A stretch of 9,989 bases of DNA from Candidatus Roizmanbacteria bacterium CG_4_9_14_0_2_um_filter_39_13 (GTDB taxonomy: Bacteria; Patescibacteriota; Microgenomatia; UBA1406; GWC2-37-13): the NCBI GenBank assembly GCA_002788865.1, contig PFSC01000143.1:1-9989 (forward strand), written 5' to 3'. The notes beneath the pieces are model-generated. The model did no database searches and was not told the origin of the DNA. It was given only the letters and a program-made list of their open reading frames with translations. Below are positions 5,850 through 9,989 of the stretch, one piece after another; the stretch's first letter is position 1, and the number at the start of each line of letters is the position of its first letter. A program made the position numbers and the translations under genes.

Positions 5850-8224
5850 ATAGGCAAAAGAACCTCCGGCGGGACTGGCTCAAAGCTCGCTCCTGGTTTC
5901 TGCCAATAAAACTCAAGACTGCTTCCTCCGCCATTTTGAAAATAATCAATCTGAATATCATGGTGCCCTGCTGTCAATTGCTTTTGTACTGATATTTCAT
6001 TTGGCCTGTCAGGAATGAGTGATTCACCTATCAAGTTCCCGTCTATTTTCAATCTCACTCCGTCGTCGCCCATCAAATAAAAATTATAAGAACCTGTTTT
6101 TGCGATTTTTATTTTTCCCGTGAAAGTGGCGCTAAAATATTCATCATTCCATGTAGTCAATATAAAAGGTATAATTTCTTCTTTTATTGATTTTCCTTTC
6201 CAATTTATATTGTTGTAGTAAGCCGCTTTTAAACCGTTGTGAGATTTATTTACCGGATTTAATGCATTGTCAATGGCAGTCTGGGGTATCCGAACTCGAA
6301 GATAAAGCTCTTCTTTGCCCGGACCGATAACTTTTTCTATTTGGGCATCCGGATAATAAGAACGTATATATGGAATTAACGAAAAATATTGAGAATCAAG
6401 AAGAAGTAAAGCATCGCCTGAAAAATTATCCAAAGGAAAATCCTTTTCAAGGAAAATAGGTTTATGATTTCCATTTTTAATACTATAAGCCATAAAATTT
6501 ACAGTCGAAAATGATGCCAGGCGCGGCGATAAATAGATTTGCTCATATTGCTTTCCTGAATCGAAAATTTCTCGTGCAATTTTCGTCTCCATGAAACTAT
6601 AACTTAATTGGACGCTTGGATTTATTGCTTGACACAAAAAATAAGTACGTATTTCCCATACTCCGGCAATGCTGACAAAAACTAAAAATCCAATCATCAA
6701 AATAAACTTACTCATTTTTTTCCTGAAAATAGATAATTTCTTCAGTTGGTTAAATAAAAGAGCTGCGCTTACAGCGGCAAATATTGTGACCGCAGGAACT
6801 GCCGTAAGTGTGCGATATGCCTGGGGCGACTCATTTCGACTGCTAAGGATCCCTCCTGCAAGGGCAATCATCAGCCAAAGTACTAACAAAAAAAACCTTT
6901 TATCTTTCAGACGAAAAATACCGTAAGCAAATCCTAATACAAATAAGGTTCCAGTGACCGGATCGAGCATTGGTTCATTTGGCAAATTGTGTCGTCCATT
7001 ACCGTCTCCTTTTTCATGAAAAAATTTCAGATGATCGACTGCGTTATTGATAATTGGCTTAAGGCTTTTTGTAATCCGAACTTCATTGAAAATACTTACT
7101 TCTCCTGTCCGGTTTATGAAGGTGAAGGGATCGGTCAGATAGGTCATACCCAACGGCATGACTGTGATCAGCCATGCTATAAAAAATAGAAGAATTCCTT
7201 TTGTACATTGCAAAAATAAAGCTCTGTTTTTGAAAAAAATTTGCCCAAGAAAAATGATAATAAACAAAAAAACGGTAATAACTACAAGACGGCTGCTAAG
7301 ATATGTATACAAGACCAAGCCATGGATTATGCCGCTTAAGATATACAGGATCGCACTCTGCCTGCGAAAAGCTCCAAGCAGAAAATAAAGACCCAGCGTC
7401 TGAAATAATGGAGGCATGACTTCATTCCATCCCCATCTGCTCATCGTCATGTGCCACCGGCTTATGGCCATAAAAAACATCGCACTAAGGCCGACAAAAG
7501 ATCCAAACATAAGTCTTGCTAAAAGATATACTGCAGGTATAGTCAAAATTGCAGGAATAATAGAGATAATCTTCAATGTCATCTGATTTACTCCAAAAAG
7601 TTTGAATATAAGTGCCATATAATAAAAATAGCCGTTTGGAGTTTCATACCATCCCGTGGCAAATGGAGACGCTTGATTTCCCTGTAAAATATTGATGGCT
7701 TCAAGTGAAGCAGTGGCCTCATCTATAAAAATCCCTGCAGGAATTTGATCAATGTTATAAATTCTTACTCCGATTGCTAGTATAAGAATAATTATGAAGC
7801 AGATTATCTCCAAAGTATTAAAAACCTTTGAAAACTTTGTATCGTTCTTATGACGGGTTATTAAAATACCGCCCATAATTTCCAAAATAATGGCAGCTAT
7901 CCAGTATACAAAGGCGTTATTCCAGTGATTAATATCTGGCCATAGAGAAACAGCAGCCAGTATGCCAAGCGCTAAGCCTAATAAAATAAGTGCCCAGCCG
8001 AATTTAGCACTGAAATTGACTTGAGAAACTTCCGGTTTAGTTTCGGCTTGTTTTGACAAAATATTCTTTAGTCTTGATGCTCCGAATCCAAAGCCTGCAG
8101 ACGCGCCAATTATCAATACCCAAGGAAACAAGTGATATTTAAAAGGTTGTCTGACTGACCAGGCACCCAGCAAACAAATTAGCGCGCCAAAAAATATCAA
8201 TATGTTATAAATCCGAAACTTCAT
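5846..8224 (-). CDS. GT-C membrane glycosyltransferase fused to a C-terminal PA14 domain
   Basis: The 792-residue protein has three parts. Residues 1-125 hold about four extra hydrophobic helices before the usual GT-C start. Residues about 137-525 are the GT-C core, with the first-loop motif GIFIDEATASLEA (Asp168, Glu169), MSRWGWNEV and further helices. Residues about 526-655 are a soluble link, and 664-790 are a PA14 domain with GLKAAYYNN, FTGKIKIAKTGSYNFYLMGD, DDGVRLKIDG (720-729) and AGHHDIQIDY. PA14 is a beta-barrel often found with carbohydrate-active proteins and may bind sugars outside the cell. The GT2 gene lies 7 nt upstream on the same strand, which suggests that it makes the lipid-linked sugar donor used here. 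No Shine-Dalgarno site is seen before the ATG. The 3' end overlaps the convergent 443-residue gene by 4 bp. Confidence 0.85.
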   Translation of the reverse strand: MKFRIYNILIFFGALICLLGAWSVRQPFKYHLFPWVLIIGASAGFGFGASRLKNILSKQAETKPEVSQVNFSAKFGWALILLGLALGILAAVSLWPDINHWNNAFVYWIAAIILEIMGGILITRHKNDTKFSKVFNTLEIICFIIILILAIGVRIYNIDQIPAGIFIDEATASLEAINILQGNQASPFATGWYETPNGYFYYMALIFKLFGVNQMTLKIISIIPAILTIPAVYLLARLMFGSFVGLSAMFFMAISRWHMTMSRWGWNEVMPPLFQTLGLYFLLGAFRRQSAILYILSGIIHGLVLYTYLSSRLVVITVFLFIIIFLGQIFFKNRALFLQCTKGILLFFIAWLITVMPLGMTYLTDPFTFINRTGEVSIFNEVRITKSLKPIINNAVDHLKFFHEKGDGNGRHNLPNEPMLDPVTGTLFVLGFAYGIFRLKDKRFFLLVLWLMIALAGGILSSRNESPQAYRTLTAVPAVTIFAAVSAALLFNQLKKLSIFRKKMSKFILMIGFLVFVSIAGVWEIRTYFLCQAINPSVQLSYSFMETKIAREIFDSGKQYEQIYLSPRLASFSTVNFMAYSIKNGNHKPIFLEKDFPLDNFSGDALLLLDSQYFSLIPYIRSYYPDAQIEKVIGPGKEELYLRVRIPQTAIDNALNPVNKSHNGLKAAYYNNINWKGKSIKEEIIPFILTTWNDEYFSATFTGKIKIAKTGSYNFYLMGDDGVRLKIDGNLIGESLIPDRPNEISVQKQLTAGHHDIQIDYFQNGGGSSLEFYWQKPGASFEPVPPEVLLPI

Positions 8225-8231
8225 ACTTATT

Positions 8232-8999
8232 TTATCTTATAAACAAATTATATTTTATTATTTGAAAAATCGCCCATAAGCCGTCCTTCCATTGAATTTT
8301 TTTCCCTTCTGCGTATGTTCTTCCCATATACGATATTCCTACTTCGTATATTTTTAAATTTTTGATTTTTGCCAGTCGAGCAGTAATCTCCGGCTCAAAG
8401 CCAAACCGTGAACTTCGCAGTTGTGGAGAAATTGTTCGAATAAGGTCGCCACGAAAAGCCTTAAATCCCGTCTCCATATCGGTCAAATTGAGATTGGTAA
8501 ACATATTGGATAGATGAGTCAGAAACTGATTCCCAATCGAATGCCAAAAATACAGCACTCTGTGAGGAGCGTGACTTATGAAACGACTCCCATAGACTGC
8601 ATCAGCATTTTCTTTTACGAATGGTTGCAAAAGCAAAGGATAATTTGCCGGGCTGTACTCAAGATCTGCATCCTGAACTATGACTATTTCCCCTTTTGAC
8701 AGTAAAAATCCGCTTTTTAAGGCGTTTCCTTTTCCCGAATTTTTTTTAAAACTTATCAATGTGACTGAAGATTTATCTTTTTGAAAATATTTTTTTTGGG
8801 GTCTTAAAGATTTCGTATTAAATTTATTCGATTGTAGGAAATCGATGATTTTTTTTGAGGTATCGTCTTGCGAACCATCATCAATTATGATTAATTCCTT
8901 GTTAAATCCACCAACATTTTGTTCTAATGCTCTTTGTATTGTTTTGACAATGTAGTTGGATTCATTGTATGAAGGAATGACAATTGAAAGGATTTTCAT
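8232..8999 (-). CDS. GT2 polyprenyl-phosphate glycosyltransferase (DPM1/GtrB-like)
   Basis: The 255-residue protein is a GT-A fold family 2 enzyme. Motifs in order are SIVIPSYNE (5-13), IIIDDGSQDDT (Asp40/Asp41), KNSGKGNALKSGF (86-98), the metal-binding QDADLEY (Asp110, Asp112), YGSRF, DMETGFKAF (174-182) and FGFEPEITARLAK (199-211). These match dolichyl/polyprenyl-phosphate mannose or glucose synthases, which join a nucleotide sugar to a lipid phosphate on the cytoplasmic face. No C-terminal transmembrane pair is present, so it resembles the DPM1-type soluble or peripheral form. It leads the minus-strand pair with the GT-C/PA14 gene (7-nt gap), a natural donor-maker and donor-user couple. 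The ATG has no Shine-Dalgarno site, and the 290-bp upstream gap contains a structured element. Which sugar it uses cannot be told. Confidence 0.88.
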   Translation of the reverse strand: MKILSIVIPSYNESNYIVKTIQRALEQNVGGFNKELIIIDDGSQDDTSKKIIDFLQSNKFNTKSLRPQKKYFQKDKSSVTLISFKKNSGKGNALKSGFLLSKGEIVIVQDADLEYSPANYPLLLQPFVKENADAVYGSRFISHAPHRVLYFWHSIGNQFLTHLSNMFTNLNLTDMETGFKAFRGDLIRTISPQLRSSRFGFEPEITARLAKIKNLKIYEVGISYMGRTYAEGKKIQWKDGLWAIFQIIKYNLFIR

Positions 9000-9045
9000 T
9001 AGTAAAATGATAATGAAAGATATTCAATTCCACAAGCAATATTCT

Positions 9046-9152
9046 AAGGGCTCGTCCCCGACGTCACGTCGGGGTTACGGCCCTTTGGAGGATACCGTCT
9101 GGTACCCTCCTATGTGTCGCAGGATACTGGTCAACTTATTAATGGATGCGAC
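9046..9152. other. three-hairpin structured element (repeat or leader RNA candidate)
   Basis: Three stem-loops follow one another. Hairpin 1 (9046-9085) has AAGGGC/GCCCTT outside and CCCCGACG/CGTCGGGG around TCA inside, with a few bulged bases between. Hairpin 2 (9087-9110) has GGAGG/CCTCC plus TACC/GGTA around GTCT, with one mismatch. Hairpin 3 (9116-9152) has GTCGCA/TGCGAC with a 25-nt loop. The element is GC-rich against an AT-rich surround and carries no convincing gene. There is no U-tract on either side, so it is not an ordinary terminator. On the minus strand it would lie in the leader of the GT2 gene, ending 46 nt before its ATG. I do not recognise it as a known riboswitch. A dispersed repeat is equally possible. 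Confidence 0.6.
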
Positions 9153-9289
9153 CTAATTTAACAAATTTCTCTGTCAAGAAGAGTGAACAGTCACAAATAC
9201 AATAAAAGTACCATTTGGTTAATAATTTACCCTTAATAACCTTCAATAAAAAGCATTTCGCCAGAGTGAAAGAAATCGGCTTGATGCGT
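9153..9289. other. AT-rich intergenic stretch, nothing assignable
   Basis: This stretch separates the hairpin element from the toxin stop codon. It has an isolated minus-strand TTGACA (plus strand 9172-9177) with no acceptable -10 at normal spacing, and a weak GGTTA/TAACC inverted repeat. I see no gene and no clear terminator. Confidence 0.5.
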
Positions 9290-9694
9290 TTATGGTTTGA
9301 TGCGTAATTTCGGCGTCAGTTTGTCAAAATCTTTATCAAAGGAAAGAATCTCAACGTTTTGAGCCTTTGCCATAGCCCAAGTTAGAATATCGACAAAATC
9401 AATGGTATTTCTCTTGTACTCATATAGTGCTTCCATAACAATTTTTTTATCATCTATATGTATCCACTCAGGTTCAATGAGAAGAACTAATTTTTCTGCT
9501 GCCTCTGACCGTGGTGAGTCGTAGAATCGTTCTAAATGAAAAAGTATCTCTACTATTGTAACCTGCAAAATAGACATACATAGTTCGCCTCTTTGCGCCC
9601 TACGGAGATATTTTTCGGCAAGATCGGCTTGAATTGGAATATCTTTTGTTAAAAATCTAAGAAATACGTTTGTATCAACGTAGATACATTTCAT
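9290..9694 (-). CDS. vapC: PIN-domain ribonuclease toxin, VapC type
   Basis: The 134-residue protein has the PIN-domain acidic residues: Asp7 in YVDTN, Glu49 in TIVEILFHLER, Asp99/Asp102 in TIDFVDILTWAMAKA, and Asp120 with Asp122 in SFDKDFDKL. PIN toxins bind Mg2+ or Mn2+ and cut RNA, typically tRNA or rRNA; the target here is unknown. It is about the usual length for VapC and looks intact. Its ATG overlaps the antitoxin stop by ATGA, and a GAGGA site lies 7 nt upstream inside the antitoxin gene. The pairing with an AbrB-type antitoxin is the common VapBC layout. The final codons hold a direct repeat of TTGATGCGT (9281-9289 and 9297-9305) that spans the stop, probably by chance. Confidence 0.88.
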   Translation of the reverse strand: MKCIYVDTNVFLRFLTKDIPIQADLAEKYLRRAQRGELCMSILQVTIVEILFHLERFYDSPRSEAAEKLVLLIEPEWIHIDDKKIVMEALYEYKRNTIDFVDILTWAMAKAQNVEILSFDKDFDKLTPKLRIKP

Positions 9695-9936
9695 GTTGTT
9701 TTCCTCGTAGATAAGTAATCAATAAACGCTTCCCTCATCTTCTTCATGTCACCTTTTTTTCCTTTCGGGTCTATTGAACCTTTGAGTGAAAAAAAATCAT
9801 TTGTCTGTTTTATTTTTATCCCATCATTTTCTTTTATAAAAACAACTGAATCGCCTTTTTTGATACCAAGAGACTCCCGCATGTCAATGGGGATCGTTAC
9901 TTGACCTTTTTGTGTAACTGAAGAATATCCGATCAT
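9691..9936 (-). CDS. vapB: AbrB/MazE-type (swapped-hairpin) antitoxin, VapB type
   Basis: The 81-residue protein begins with a SpoVT/AbrB DNA-binding domain at about residues 6-46: SVTQKGQVTIPIDMRESLGIKKGDSVVFI is the standard swapped-hairpin pattern. The C-terminal part (about 47-81), with PKGKKGDMKKMREAFIDYL, is the likely toxin-binding tail. It would dimerise, repress its own promoter and neutralise the PIN toxin encoded immediately downstream with ATGA overlap. The start at 9936 puts the VTQKGQVTIP motif at the position usual for the family. A strong promoter with repeated half-sites lies immediately upstream, and the predicted transcript begins within a few bases of the ATG. No Shine-Dalgarno site is present. 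Confidence 0.88.
   Translation of the reverse strand: MIGYSSVTQKGQVTIPIDMRESLGIKKGDSVVFIKENDGIKIKQTNDFFSLKGSIDPKGKKGDMKKMREAFIDYLSTRKTT
9702..9706 (-). promoter_or_regulatory. Shine-Dalgarno site of the VapC-type toxin
   Basis: GAGGA on the minus strand lies 7 nt before the toxin ATG, within the 3' end of the antitoxin gene. It gives the toxin its own initiation site in addition to ATGA coupling. Confidence 0.65.
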
Positions 9937-9937
9937 A

Positions 9938-9986
9938 GTATTACTATACTACTAAGAGTAATACTCATTGTCAAGAGGTATTACTC
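9938..9986. promoter_or_regulatory. TA autoregulatory operator, three alternating half-sites
   Basis: GTATTACT (9938-9945), GAGTAATAC (9956-9964) and GTATTACTC (9978-9986) alternate in orientation. The last two form a perfect 9-bp inverted repeat with a 13-bp spacer around the -35, and the first two form an 8-bp inverted repeat around the -10. Half-site centres are about 19 and 21 bp apart, close to two helical turns. This suits binding by VapB dimers bridged by VapC, which would block RNA polymerase. Confidence 0.7.
9946..9974 (-). promoter_or_regulatory. sigma70-type promoter of the TA operon
   Basis: On the minus strand a perfect TTGACA (9969-9974) is followed after 17 bp by TAGTAT (9946-9951), 4 of 6 matches to the -10 consensus. 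The expected transcription start near 9939 lies about 3 nt before the antitoxin ATG, so the mRNA would be leaderless. Confidence 0.65.
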
Positions 9987-9989
9987 CTC

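Noticed and set aside
6431..6446. Small AAAGGA/TCCTTT hairpin
   Set aside because: It lies within normal coding sequence of the PA14-bearing glycosyltransferase and the encoded peptide fits the protein; likely chance in AT-rich DNA.
9046..9085. Hairpin 1 as an intrinsic terminator of the TA operon
   Set aside because: The stem is strong but no U-tract follows on either strand, and two more hairpins lie beside it.
8956..9156. Plus-strand open frame of 66 codons running through the hairpin element
   Set aside because: Its first part is antisense to the GT2 start and the rest reads through the palindromes; there is no ribosome site and the composition is repeat-like.
9153..9289. Consensus-like TTGACA at 9172-9177 (minus strand) as GT2 promoter
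   Set aside because: No -10 element is found at 15-19 bp; the expected position falls in hairpin 3.
9281..9305. 9-bp direct repeat TTGATGCGT around the toxin stop codon
   Set aside because: It is short, and one copy is within conserved-looking coding sequence; there is no sign of an insertion between the copies, so it is probably chance.

Overview
The window is AT-rich bacterial chromosome with compact, often overlapping genes and few clear Shine-Dalgarno sites. The gene set is several GT-C membrane glycosyltransferases, a divergent Lgt-like protein, a lone LytR_C-type protein and a small DksA/TraR zinc-finger protein. It also carries short palindromic repeats inserted in frame into a coding sequence. 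This mix recalls Patescibacteria (CPR) genomes. That placement is an inference from gene style; there is no rRNA or other phylogenetic marker here.

Layout. (1) Positions 4-2066, minus strand: a likely three-gene operon, transcribed as an Lgt-like membrane protein, a DksA/TraR-type C4 zinc-finger protein and a single-pass protein with a LytR_C-like C-terminus. (2) Positions 2067-2153: a short divergent promoter region in which the two candidate -10 elements overlap. (3) Positions 2154-5849, plus strand: a HAD-fold hydrolase, a 593-residue GT-C glycosyltransferase carrying embedded palindromic repeats, and a 443-residue GT-C protein, joined by a 7-nt gap and an ATGA overlap. (4) Positions 5846-8999, minus strand: a DPM1/GtrB-like GT2 followed after 7 nt by a 792-residue GT-C protein with a C-terminal PA14 domain. 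Its end overlaps the 443-residue gene tail to tail. (5) Positions 9000-9289: no gene, but a run of three hairpins at 9046-9152. (6) Positions 9290-9989, minus strand: a VapBC-type toxin-antitoxin pair with a readable promoter and three operator half-sites.

How the genes may work together. The centre of the window looks like a cell-surface glycosylation locus. The GT2 would charge a polyprenyl phosphate with a sugar on the cytoplasmic face, and the GT-C enzymes would move sugars from such lipid carriers to extracytoplasmic acceptors. The PA14 domain on one of them may bind carbohydrate outside the cell. The Lgt-like and LytR_C-like genes also point to the envelope.

Most worth checking: the in-frame repeat insertions in the 593-residue glycosyltransferase, the Lgt homolog with most known catalytic positions replaced, the three-hairpin element upstream of the GT2 gene, and the TA promoter architecture with an apparently leaderless antitoxin. 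I found no complete new defence or mobile system.
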